From assembly GCA_963691655.1 (NCBI GenBank), contig OY829328.1, positions 89,284,400 to 89,348,399 of the forward strand: a stretch of 64,000 bases of DNA. The letters are read 5' to 3'. Numbering within the stretch: position 1 is the first letter of the stretch; the number at the start of each line of letters is the position of its first letter. Origin of the DNA: Toxonevra muliebris (taxonomy: Eukaryota; Arthropoda; Insecta; Diptera; Pallopteridae). The notes beneath the pieces were generated by a model that was not told the DNA's origin, did no database searches, and was given only the letters and a program-made list of their open reading frames with translations. The translations under genes were made by a program, and so were the position numbers. This document shows positions 25,978 to 36,629 of the stretch, piece by piece.

Positions 25978-28900
25978 CTGTAGAGTAAAAGAAGTCAATG
26001 ATCAATTAAATTTCATGTTCGTTGATCAGGGAATGACCAATTGGTCTTCTGCACACCAAACTTTTGAAATATTCTGCTACTAACTGTCATGTCGTATCAA
26101 TAAAGTCGTTAAAGTGGATAGAGATATCTATTGAGCTCGATATCTATTGAGGGCATCGGTCAGCTGGATAGAGTCACCATCCCTGTAAAGTGTTCGGATA
26201 TTCCATGTATGTAAGTAAACCCATAAATCAATGTCGTTTAAACGTATGCGAATATGCGAAGCAGCCAATATGAACGAACGCTTGCTATTTGAAACTTTTT
26301 GAGAAGATTCATTGGAATGTTCCTGCCACTATACTTTATCTCAATATCTTAACATATTTATATCATTTTTCATATTTGGCACATATTCTTATAGGTAATA
26401 TTTGGTGATTTCACCTTATAATTTTTCATATACTACGTACAAGTCCACGTACACATTTTTACATATATCTGTATAAACAAAAACAGACATGCCATGTTTT
26501 TATCACATCCGCAACAACAACAACAATAACAAAAGCAACAAGCATAATAGTACATTGATATTGTCGTTGTTGTCTGCCGTTGGTTGTTGTAAACGTCGAC
26601 GTTGCCATCGTTGTTCATGCCGTTGTTGTGTCGTCTCATCGTTATTCAAAATCGTTCGTTGTCCTGCGTCCTTTGCACTTTTATCACACTTTACTCTACT
26701 CTCCGCACGTTTTCTTTACGCTGAGTGTTTCTTTTTTTATTATCATGCTCACTCTCATTTTCATTGTAGATTTTATTATAGCTGCTTCTGCTTTTGTGGT
26801 TGCTGCTGTCGTCTGTTGTTGGTTTATATTTTCTTTTTGTTTTATTTTTTCTGTCAAATGTTCTTTCGTTCGCTCATTCAATAACGTGTGCATTCATTCG
26901 TATTTCTGACATTCAGTGCTTACTTATATAAGCGCAGCACAAAATTCATTTCCTTCTTCTGCCTTGACTCTGCCACGAAAACACTCTTCACACACACACA
27001 CAAAAACACGAGATACACAAGCTGTTTGCACACTCAGTCTACTACTCTGATTGCGCGGTTCAAAATAGCTTTGAAAATTGTCTCGGTTTTTAGTAGAAAC
27101 ACTGAAATGAAGCTAATTAGACTGAATTTTTATGATACTAACAAAGCCAAAATGACATACAGACAGACCGACCGACACACGTCGCTATTAAGTTACAAAC
27201 ATTTCAAGTGCGGTGAAAACACTTAAATGTTGAAATTCTAGGAAGTGAAAACATGAGTAAATCTGTAAATTGTTAAGATTGTGAAATAATGCAATGAACT
27301 CGCGAGTAATTAAATTACCTTCCTTTTTGAAATGACAGGAGAGTTTAATCCCACCTCAGGTACAATGACCTTTGGCAATCCCGAGTTGGCACCAAGAGTA
27401 ACCTCAAAACTGAACTCCCTTTTTTTGGAATCAAGGACTTGTAATCGGAAGAAAACTATAAACGTCCTAAATCACAGACCAAGACTCATGAGTTATTTAT
27501 TCACTCGCAATCCAAAATCCTTCGTATTCGTAGCTACGTAACTGTGGGTTAGAAAATAAAAAAAAAATTCGTAATCTAGAAACCAAAAAGCAAACAGTAA
27601 CTAAATATGGATTAAATTTCAATAATTCAGCACTAATTTCTTGATTTCTTTGAGTTTTTTCGAATTCTTAAGTGTTAAAACGTATTCTGAAGTAGGAGTA
27701 ATTAAGTGCCTCGGAAAACTGATTTCATCAAAGATAGAGGAAGAAATTTATTGAAAGTTTACAATTAAGCAGTTGAATCGAACCCTGAAAGTATATGTAG
27801 CTGCAATCGTTGGTAGTTCAGGTTTGAAAATATCGAAACTGGCATGAAAATGAAAATATATTTGGAAAAAGGTAAGTCATAGAAACTAAATGAAATTTTA
27901 GGCACAAAAAGGTATGAAAGAAATCATCAATACTCTCGACATTCGGTATAGGTAGTATCTAAAGTAGAATACCATTCTTAACGGTTATTTAATATTAACT
28001 AAAGAGTTTTGAACCCATTTGTATTCATTTCCACATAGCTCCCTAAACACGAAAGACCATTTCCGGTGATTTGTTTTATTCATTTTGCAACTGTTTTGAA
28101 AACTTCTTTATTTAGATTTTTCCGCATGTTTTTATATTCCAAAATAATTTTTAATCTATTCAAAACAATTTGAACTTTGGTTTTGCTGCTGCTGTTACTT
28201 TATTTTTACATACATACTAACAGAAAACCACCTGCAGGCATAAAATACTTTTGCATAAACCAAAAGTATCCTTAAGATTGTTAATGGAGAAGCACAGAAG
28301 GTGGTCGGACGGTTGGTTGTCGATGGATGGATGAATGTTTGGCTGGTAAGTATACTCGTTCTCGTAGTGCGATGCATGGTAGGTTGCTTGGTTGGTAGCT
28401 GCATCTCGACACTTCTTGTAGATTTGGATGGGGAGAGCTTTTTTTTGTGCAGAAAAAAGAATGAAAAAGCTTTTGGGAGAATCATAGTAAATACAGGAGC
28501 AAAAGGTTATTCTCTTCTCTAAAGGTTGATTGGAAATAAATAAAAAGTTGCGGTGAGAAAGCCCAGTGGAAATGTTTTGTAATTTGAATTTAAAAAATAA
28601 TAATAAAGAGTTTGGCGCATCTCTGATTCATCAGATTCCTTCAAACTTAAATTCGTTTGTGGTTCTAGCAATGACACGGACATGAATTTATGCCATTCTT
28701 AATATTTCTACACCTTTCAAGTGCAAAACGTAGCGACTAAATCAGTTGTGGACTTCTGAGATTATTATAATAAAGTCAAACCCTTAATGTACTAATTAGC
28801 ATTCAAGAAACATCGATTTACGAATCTGACCTAGTTTTCAAACCTTATCTACCCGTTAGATAGAAAATAACATACGAAATTTATAATTATTTGATTCCCA

Positions 28901-28999
28901 ATTTTAATTAACTACTTTGTAATATCTTATCTAGTACATGAATAAAAATCGGCAGTGACATCTGATAGTTGGCTAGATAGCTACTAATACTTGCTACTG
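25978..28999. other. Gene-free stretch
   Basis: Simple-sequence-rich DNA (CAACAA near 26.51-26.54 kb, T/C-rich tracts near 26.6-26.9 kb, GGTTGG/GATGGATG near 28.3-28.4 kb). Several frames of 60-130 residues exist on both strands but consist of low-complexity residues. The minus-strand ATTAAA at 28904-28909 may be the poly(A) signal of the neighbouring Cep89-like gene. Confidence 0.4.
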
Positions 29000-30685
29000 T
29001 TATTGAGCAGAGCTTCCCAGCTTCCCCTTGAGTATTGTTCGTATTGTTTCCTCTTTTTGTGTAAGCTTCTTTTGCAATTTATCAATTTCTTGCAAATGTC
29101 GCGCATGTAAACCACGCACTTGTGATTCTTTGTGTTTGACAATTGTCTCCAAGCGCTTCAATGCATCCCAAGTGCTTTGTATGTTCGCTTGACCTTCTTC
29201 CAGCTTTTGGGCCCATTGCAACGCTATACGCAGACGTGCCTTTAAACGGTCACGTGATCGTTTCACTTTCTCGGTGGTACGTTCTAATAACGAGGCACGT
29301 CTGCGCAATTCTTCCCTATTTGTATGCTCATCTTCAAGAGTTTTTGTTAACGTATTATTTTCATATTTTAGTTTCTGTATGCTAGCATCATTGCCAATGT
29401 TACGTTCGGTCAATTCGCTTATGGTACGCTCAAGCTTCTGCTTCTCTTGACTGTGCTGTTGTTTCAGCTGTTCCAGCAGCTCTTTGCATTCCTGCAGCGA
29501 TTGTACAATGCTATCCTGTGGCTGTGCAGTGAAGCTCTTCAGTCCCGCCAGCTCTGATTTACAGCGTGTGTAAGCCGCTTGCAAATGCTCCATGTCAAGT
29601 ACAAGCGTTTGAGTTTTTTGCTCATAACAATGCATTACTTCGACCAGCTTCTCTTTGGCTAAGTCCGATTTGCGTGTTTGCGCTTCGACTTTTGTGCGAC
29701 AAACGTCGAGCTGTGCTTGCAGGCGTATGCGTTCCTCACGCCAACCGCCCATATCACGCTTGAGTGTCTCGTTCTGTTGCAGCAGGCGGTTGTTCTCTTC
29801 CAGCACACGTTTCAATTCACCAGTGAAATGTTCGAACTCCTGACGATATTGTTGAATTAATTGCTCTTTATCGCGTATCATTTCATCGTACGATTGAAGC
29901 AGCGGTGAGAGTGTGTGCGTGTGTAGCGGATTCCCGGGCTGCCATTGAGAAATGTTAGACTTAGGTTGAGGTTCACGGTGATGCTGTTGTTGTGTTTCGA
30001 TTTTTGTCGCTTCATTGTTGAGTCGCATTTGATCCTGATAGCTTTCGATTTGTACATTTAAACGATACACTAGCGTTTTCATCATTGTTATATCGTTGGT
30101 AAGCGTTTTATTCTCGGTCATTACTTTCCCCAGCTGCTGCGATAGCTGACGACATTCGGGGCAATCTCGAAGCTGTTTATGTAGCTCATCGATACGCTGA
30201 TCAAGTGTATGCACATCATTGCGTAGCTTTTGATTTTCCTCAGCGAACTGGTCATTGAATTTATGTAGCGTGGCCAAGCGTTGCAGCAGTGTTTCCATAT
30301 GTTTGTCCTTAGCTTGTAACTGAAAGATGAATTCATTATTTGAAATCCAAAATAATCTCATGCAACTTCCAAGACTCACCAGCTCATTGAAATTGCTATT
30401 CACTTTGGAGGAATTCTTTGCTGCTGCCGCTCCACCACTACCACACTTCTCCTGCTCTACATTGCATTCAGCACTGCGTGACCGACGATTAAAATTACCT
30501 GAAATTGTATGTAAAATTTTGCCAGCCTGTCGTCGCTTGTGTGTTTTACGATGTTGAGACTCTACTGCGCCGTGACTCTCAGTTGCTGCTGCCGTACCTG
30601 CTGGTGCTGAATCGGATTGATCCAAATCGGTAATGATAACATGCCTGCGTCGATTGTCATTGCTATTGTTGATTATGTTTGTCAT
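29000..30685 (-). CDS. Cep89: Coiled-coil centrosomal protein, Cep89-like
   Basis: Two exons, 30380-30685 and 29000-30319, encode 541 residues. The first ~100 residues are basic and low-complexity; nearly all the rest is heptad-type coiled coil rich in Gln, Glu, Leu and Arg, with a break near the HTHTLSPLLQSYDEM segment, where the block EQLIQQYRQEFEHFTGELKR begins. I call Cep89 (centriole distal appendage and mitochondrial protein) from the coiled-coil organisation and from gene order: in Drosophila CG8214/Cep89 neighbours importin-11 and Gmppa, as here. Coiled coils are easily confused, so the identity leans on that order. The 60-base intron (30320-30379) has GTGAGT and TTTCAG ends but no stop in frame, so an unspliced reading gives 561 residues. 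The start ATG at 30685 is the first of the frame. The next gene upstream, importin-11, is on the same strand about 0.9 kb away. Confidence 0.72.
   Translation of the reverse strand: MTNIINNSNDNRRRHVIITDLDQSDSAPAGTAAATESHGAVESQHRKTHKRRQAGKILHTISGNFNRRSRSAECNVEQEKCGSGGAAAAKNSSKVNSNFNELVSLGSCMRLFWISNNEFIFQLQAKDKHMETLLQRLATLHKFNDQFAEENQKLRNDVHTLDQRIDELHKQLRDCPECRQLSQQLGKVMTENKTLTNDITMMKTLVYRLNVQIESYQDQMRLNNEATKIETQQQHHREPQPKSNISQWQPGNPLHTHTLSPLLQSYDEMIRDKEQLIQQYRQEFEHFTGELKRVLEENNRLLQQNETLKRDMGGWREERIRLQAQLDVCRTKVEAQTRKSDLAKEKLVEVMHCYEQKTQTLVLDMEHLQAAYTRCKSELAGLKSFTAQPQDSIVQSLQECKELLEQLKQQHSQEKQKLERTISELTERNIGNDASIQKLKYENNTLTKTLEDEHTNREELRRRASLLERTTEKVKRSRDRLKARLRIALQWAQKLEEGQANIQSTWDALKRLETIVKHKESQVRGLHARHLQEIDKLQKKLTQKEETIRTILKGKLGSSAQ
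30320..30379 (-). other. 60-base in-frame intron in the Cep89-like gene
   Basis: The donor CTG/GTGAGT and acceptor CATCTTTCAG/TTACAAG are strong. The length is a multiple of three and the 20 codons it would add contain no stop. Confidence 0.8.
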
Positions 30686-31579
30686 TTTCTTTTTAAAATT
30701 TCTGCATGAATTTTCAAAATGGTTTTTGAATTTAAAAACAAAGTGTAAATATAAAGTTGTTATTACACATACCTATGACGTATGTGTTTATTTTTTTTTT
30801 TTTTATAGCACCGAAATAAAATAACACACAGCACAGTAAACAAAACATTTCGTCACCGCGGTAACCATGGAAGCGTTGGGTTGGATTTTTTTTGTTTGAT
30901 AGAAGCATGTGCCTAAATATAAGGGTTGGTTGATTGCTGGCAACGCGTTGCATCTAACGAACGCACTTACTCATTCAGAATGCCAGAAGAGCATTCCCAC
31001 ATTTTTGATATTGATTTTGTTCTTTTTTGGGATAGCTATTTAAATTTCATTACATTGTTGAGGTTGATGAGCAAAGCCCTTTCAAAAAGATTTATTTGAG
31101 CCTCTTAAGAATATTATAAGTAGTGAAATTCCAATTTTTTTGTGTATATTTTTAATTTCTATTTATATGTTATTTGAATCAATCAACAAAAATTAATATT
31201 AAAATAATAGGTAAAAATTTCTCCATTTTCGAAGGATTTTATGTAGTTTAAAAAATAAAAATAATTATTAAAATTATATGTATGTGTGTAGGTAGTAGGT
31301 AATTGTAATAATAAAACAGATTTCTAAATTAGACTTGATTAGTGTTTGCAGTTTAGTTATATAAATCGCGCTTATTTTCTTTAATCACTTCTTCCATATC
31401 TTCGCAATTAGTAAAGTAGAAAAATTAGTGACTTGCTTTGTTGTTTTAGTGTTTGGTGTATATAATCAATGCTCAAAAGCTATGCGTCTGATTCCCCCTC
31501 ACCCGTTGATTTTTCAACCTTCCTTTAAAAAAGTTCAAATCTTCCACTACTTCTCTTTGTCCTCTAGTATCAATCTCAT
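30686..31579. other. Spacer between Cep89-like and importin-11 genes
   Basis: Holds the 5' flank of the Cep89-like gene and the 3' UTR of importin-11, both minus strand. TTTATT at 31091-31096 (AATAAA on the minus strand) is a possible importin-11 poly(A) signal. No coding frame is credible. Confidence 0.4.
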
Positions 31580-34500
31580 TCAATGCGGCTGAAATTTTAA
31601 ATTCAGATTTAGAAATGGGCGCATTTTCTCAAGCACTCCGCCGTATACGGTTTGCATTAAATGCTGATACGAGTCCTCGCCCATTTGTGCACGCAGCGCA
31701 TTCAATTGCCATTCAATATATTCGCTTAGCACAATCTTGTGCACGGGATCTTTTAGCGCCAGCTGACGACAACGATCATAGTGATAGGTTTTATAATCGA
31801 ATTCGTCTACGTTAATGCAATAGTTGCTCGTATCCAAGTCGTGCTCATCTTGAAAGACCAATGAATCGTAATATTTTACAGGTGAACGATCTGTACTACC
31901 AACGACTGCTGCTTCCTCGCTTTCTTCGTCTTCTTCGCGCATCACCTCCACTAGCGCGTCTCCAATATTTTGCATAATCACTGGAAAACGTTCCAATAGC
32001 ATGGCATTATTTGAAAATATTGATGCAAATGCCAAGCAGAAAAGTTTACGCTTTTCCGTTTCTGTGATCAGTGGCATCTTTCGTATCCACACATCGATTA
32101 TGGTTTCGAGCGCATTTGGTAAATTCAATTCCTGCACAATCTCCATGAAGGCTGTTTGACTGAGTAGCAATACACGTGCCACCAACATTAGATAGAGACC
32201 CATTTGCAGTGGAAAATCCTTATCGTTATATACCTGTGAGAAAATGTACGGCAACGCGGGCCGTACTAGCTCGAGTCCGTAGTTTGAATCACTTTTGATG
32301 CATATATCAAATACTTTGACCATCAGCGCAATACCCTCGGGCCGAATGTCATCGAATGTGCGCGTGCAAAATTCTACAAACTGTCGTCCGTAACGTTCGA
32401 GGTAGCCGTGCGCATCGAGCAGTATGTACGCTTGTATGAGTATGAGCACAATGCGCAGATTTTCGGATGACATTTCTATGATTGGAAGTATATTTTTACA
32501 AAGTGCCAGCAGTTGTGGTGACATTGATGTGGAGTTTTCGACGACATAGCACCAAAGCGATAGTCCTTCCTCAATGAGGTAGACGTGTGCGGGTTGCTGT
32601 TTGCAAAGAAAGATAGAAATTTAAGGAAACAGAAGTATTGAAATATTTACTCTACTCACCTGTAAATCAGTGCTTAGCTGAATAACGCTGTAGAGGAATG
32701 GCTTCATTGAATCGGGTATGTCTCTAATTGCTTTCACTAACTGCTGCAACGTGCAAATGATAGCACAGCGCAGCATATCGTAGTTTTCGCTCTCCTTCCA
32801 CAGCAGCGGCAGGTATGCAATGAGATTGTCTGCCTGTGGTTCAATATGGTCAGCCATTTTCTCTACGATGCACGACATAATCGTGAGCACATTCATTTTC
32901 GTGTCGCATTCCTTCGCCTCACCCAGCAACACATAAAGCGCATTAAATGACGATTCCAGATAGGGTAAAAAAGCCATCGCCGCAAATTCAAAGTCTCCAA
33001 TCAGTGTGGACAGGGTTCGTGATGCAGCTAAACGCACGGACATATCTTCAGTGGGAAGCAAAAGATGTAGGCATGCCTCATACGCTAGCGGACGTAAGTC
33101 ACGTGAGAATTTTACGCCTGCCCACTCAGCGACTAGCCATATGATGCGACGTCGCAGTATGCGAAAGTTGTCTGTATCAATGCGTAACTCTGCCAGCAGC
33201 TGACCACTGAACCATGTATCGAAATCAATGTCATTGAAGAAGTGAAATGACGCAAGGCCGGCAGCATTGTAGATGGCGTCCTTGAGTAGTATATCCTTGA
33301 GATCGGAGCTGGGAGATAGTTGAATCTGTTGCGCTTTACGTATGTATTTGACCACCTCATTGGTCATTGGCAACTGGTACTGACCGAAGCAGGTGAGAAA
33401 GAGCGACTCAACGCATGGACGCAACGCATACTTCCAACTCTCGCCACCGTCGTCTTGCGCGAAACCCTCAGGATCCTCCATCCACAAATCGAGTTCAATT
33501 TGCGTGAGCAGGAAGTAGTGTGTGATAATCTTTTCGCTAATATAACAGAGACGTTCGTTGGTGAAAAACTCAGATAAAGAAATGGGGGGCGCAGAGGGAT
33601 TCGCGTCCACAATTGTTTCACAGCACGGCTGCGAGTATAGGTTACACAACATGATGCCCTTCATCAGGTTGATACAGTGTATGGCAAATTGGCGAAAATT
33701 TATGACATTCTCGCTGAATATGAGCCGGGCGCCCTCATGGAAGACATGATTAAAGCTAAATTCAAGCGCCACAGGCACAAAGCGGGCGAATGAAATCGCG
33801 TGCATCTCCTGAAATTCATTCAGCATTTTCATCTGCTTCAGTATGAATTTCTCAACTGTCCCGATTAGTGTCGCATCGGCGCCGACCTGCCGCAATTCAT
33901 AGCGACACTCCACACACTGCGTAAGTCGTGCGAATACCTGCTCTAGAAACTGCATGCAATTGTCTGACTTGTGTGGCTTTGAGAACCCGTAAATAGTTAA
34001 CTTACGCAGAATACGCAGTGAGAGCAGGGCACGCTCCAGCGTAGCCAAAGCAGTGGACACCTCGACCTGTTTCAGTTGATGAAAAAATAGCAATGTGAAG
34101 GCGTCCCATAAATTTTGCATATATGCATAAATATTGCTAGTGAGCTCTTCAAAGACACGTTTTTCGGCCATCATGCGACGTGATGCTAGCGATTTTATCA
34201 CATGATGCAATAGCAACAGCACACGTTGCTGCTCTAAGACATTGTAACCACTGCCACCGTTGCCATTTTCAGCGTTCGCGGTTAACATTTGTAGGCGTTC
34301 CATCAAAACCGGTAGCAATTGAGGCCAATCACGAGGACAATCGATACGTGCAATACGTGCTACCAACACAGCTACTTGTAGCGCCACTTGAGGCACTGGC
34401 TCCGAGACAAAATGGTCCAGCAATAGCGTACGAATTTGTTGTTTTTCCTCCGAAGGCAACTCACTGCGTGTGCCGCGTCGCCAATACTTATTTATGCCAT

Positions 34501-34726
34501 TCTTAAGATAAACAGCTGCCATCCAACGCACATTCAAGTCTTGCTGCTGCTCGGCTGTCGCTTCAGGGTCTATTATACAGAGACGCGCTAGTGTTGGAAA
34601 GAATCCTGGCTGTTTCTCCCACTCGACCAACTGCTCCTCAGCTTTGCGCACCACCTCGTAATTTCCATCGGTAGCAGCACGTAGAGCCTGACACACAATC
34701 AATTCGGGCGAGGCAGCTGCATTCAT
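31580..34726 (-). CDS. Ranbp11: Importin-11 (Ran-binding nuclear import receptor)
   Basis: Two exons, 32660-34726 and 31580-32596, are split by a 63-base intron with GTGAGT donor and AACAG acceptor and encode 1027 residues, in the size range of importin-11. This karyopherin-beta carries cargo, classically ubiquitin-conjugating enzymes, into the nucleus and releases it on RanGTP. An importin-beta N-terminal domain is visible from about residue 25 to 110 (AEEQLVEWEKQPGFF, then LNVRWMAAVYLKNGINKYWR). The rest is all-helical HEAT-repeat-like sequence, including KMNVLTIMSCIVEKMADHIE and an acidic EEDEESEEAA loop late in the protein. The start MNAAASPELIV precedes the domain directly. It is divergent to Gmppa, with about 1.9 kb of shared upstream DNA holding transposon debris, and co-directional with the Cep89-like gene. 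Confidence 0.92.
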
Positions 34727-35238
34727 TTTCTAGTGCTATGTATACATTAAAACATGATTTTTATTTAATATTTTATTGTAAAGCATATACTCACTTAGTG
34801 TTGTCATCCACGCACAAAATACGCAACACAATTTGAAGTATATTCCTCTTGTTTTCCTATAAGATCGATTAGCTTTTCTTTGCAAAAACGCAATTTTTCA
34901 CACTCACTCGGTTGCTGGTAATGATTTTTTTCTTGTCGGCACAATGAACAGCAGATAGAAGTAAATGTCAGCCGTGGGTGTGTTCAGTGAATAACGAAAA
35001 AACATCTGTTCGAGAACAGTGCTTCTCTTTTTTTTAAAGGCTCATGGCCTTTATTATTGAGCCATGGAAGCTTCTAATTTTTCATAGCTGTCGAATGAAA
35101 TTTTGGGTTGAGTTTCTATCGGAGTAATCTTCAGCACATGATACAAGCTTCGTATGGATTTTTGTAAAAGTATACAAACAAAAAGACGAGAATTGCCCAT
35201 TTACAAAAAATGCCAAATATTCGTTTTTTTAGAAAAAA

Positions 35239-35570
35239 GAAATAAAGCCCCATATATATATTCCAAGCAATTGGGACCTAATTTCGTTTTGAAAATATGG
35301 GGCTTCATTTCATAACAATATAAATTCCCGATTTCCCCAAACGAAATAAAGCTCCAAAAACGAAATAAGACCTCAATTATTCGTGTTTTTGTTTCCTATG
35401 GAAATATTTGGGCCCTAATTTCTGGGGCCTTATTTCCCAGAGCCAAACATTACACAAAAATTTATAAGGTGCAATAATGCCATAAAGACTTTATTTCGCT
35501 TCTTCCATTGAAATAAAACGATATGGCCCAGTTTCTCAATTAAAGCGAAATAAAGTATTTTGGCTTTATT
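35239..35570. repeat. Cluster of GAAATAAAGCC / GGCTTTATTTC motifs
   Basis: Forward copies of GAAATAA(A/G) occur at 35239, 35343, 35362, 35510 and 35547. Reverse copies (GGGGCTTCATTTC, GGGCCCTAATTTC, GGGGCCTTATTTC, CTTTATTTCG, GGCTTTATT) are at 35299, 35410, 35424, 35489 and 35562. Ten related motifs in about 330 bases exceed chance even in AT-rich DNA. Confidence 0.6.
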
Positions 35571-35922
35571 GCATATGGTCTTATAACACTTCACAAGTCG
35601 AATGCGACGAAAAAATTAAAAGGCCATTCTCTCGTGAGCTAATGTACTTCAGAATAAGTATATTAAATAAGCAGATTATTAAATAAACGGCGAAAATTAA
35701 ATAAAACCGTAGAATAATTAATGATATATGCTTACTCTTTAAAACAAAATAATTATTTCTTAGTATTACTTGCAACTCAACTTTTGCCTTATTTTCTGTG
35801 TGCTGATTGAAAAAAATACTTCGGCCAATGAGCGCTCGAGATGGTGATGACGTAGTTATCGAAAGCGTAATCTATGTATGTGATTTGTGGAGATATAACA
35901 TGGAAAGGTCCTTTACGCTCTA

Positions 35923-36398
35923 AAGGCTCAATTATGCATAAGTAACGCAACGTACCGTAACGGATCGTAAAAATCTATCGAAGATAGAACTCTACGTTGC
36001 ATTACGATTTGGGTAATCACTTACACTCATCGTGTCACTTTATGTGACAGTTGGCAACTTTACGTTACGTTCCGTTACTTAGGCTGTGGTTATATTGCGA
36101 GTATGCTCGGCGAACACCATGGAATTGTTGTTGCACCGAACATAAAGAGAGAGTCTGTTCTCACTCTCACACCTGACACGATTATACACCGAGCACGCCG
36201 AGTATTTAGGGTGGCAATGAGTTATTTTACAAAACAGTATCATTAAATATAAAATAGTATTAAACAAACGAGTATATTTTGACAAAAAACAACTCTGCGC
36301 TGAATGTAACCACCTTGACCGAGCACGGGAAAAAATGTTTTGTGTTCGTCGAACACCGAGCACCAATATAACCAGGCGCTTATGCATAATTGAGCCTT
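35923..36398. mobile_element. Fold-back / MITE-type element, probably composite
   Basis: AAGGCTCAATTATGCATAAG at 35923-35942 is mirrored perfectly by its complement at 36379-36398. Nested inside are a second inverted pair, AAGTAACG..AACGTA (from 35940) against TACGTT..CGTTACTT (to ~36081), and a third with TGGTTATATTG near 36087 and CAATATAACCA near 36364. No transposase is present. Confidence 0.75.
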
Positions 36399-36629
36399 AA
36401 TATATATAGGTCGAGCTGCCATATATATCAAAGCTTCGTTGTCTCGAAGTTTTTTCTCTTTCAATCAGTAATCTGGCAACTCATAGCTTTCATAGCAGCT
36501 GATGCAGTGAGAGAACGGACGTGTCAATTACTCATTGTTTTTTTTTCAACACTACTGATAAGGAGGGAGGGATTCGCTTAGTATTTAGGAAAATAAAATA
36601 TAGTTCCCAAACGCATGCACCACGTAAAA

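Larger units (their letters stand above)
34727..36629. other. Divergent upstream region of importin-11 and Gmppa, with repeats
   Basis: Contains the importin-11 leader, an unusual block of GAAATAAAGCC motifs in both orientations (35.24-35.57 kb) and a fold-back element (35.92-36.40 kb). Open frames inside the fold-back are incidental. Confidence 0.5.

Noticed and set aside
26489..26909. Overlapping 60-130-codon frames on both strands
   Set aside because: Built from CAA/TTG simple repeats and T-rich tracts; the peptides are Cys/Phe runs with no domain.
27332..27541. 69-codon plus-strand frame starting MTGEFNPTSGTM
   Set aside because: Somewhat protein-like, but no family, no splice or promoter signal and a normal length for chance; left as unannotated.
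36079..36387. 102-codon minus-strand frame upstream of Gmppa
   Set aside because: Lies wholly within the fold-back element and reads across its inverted arms.
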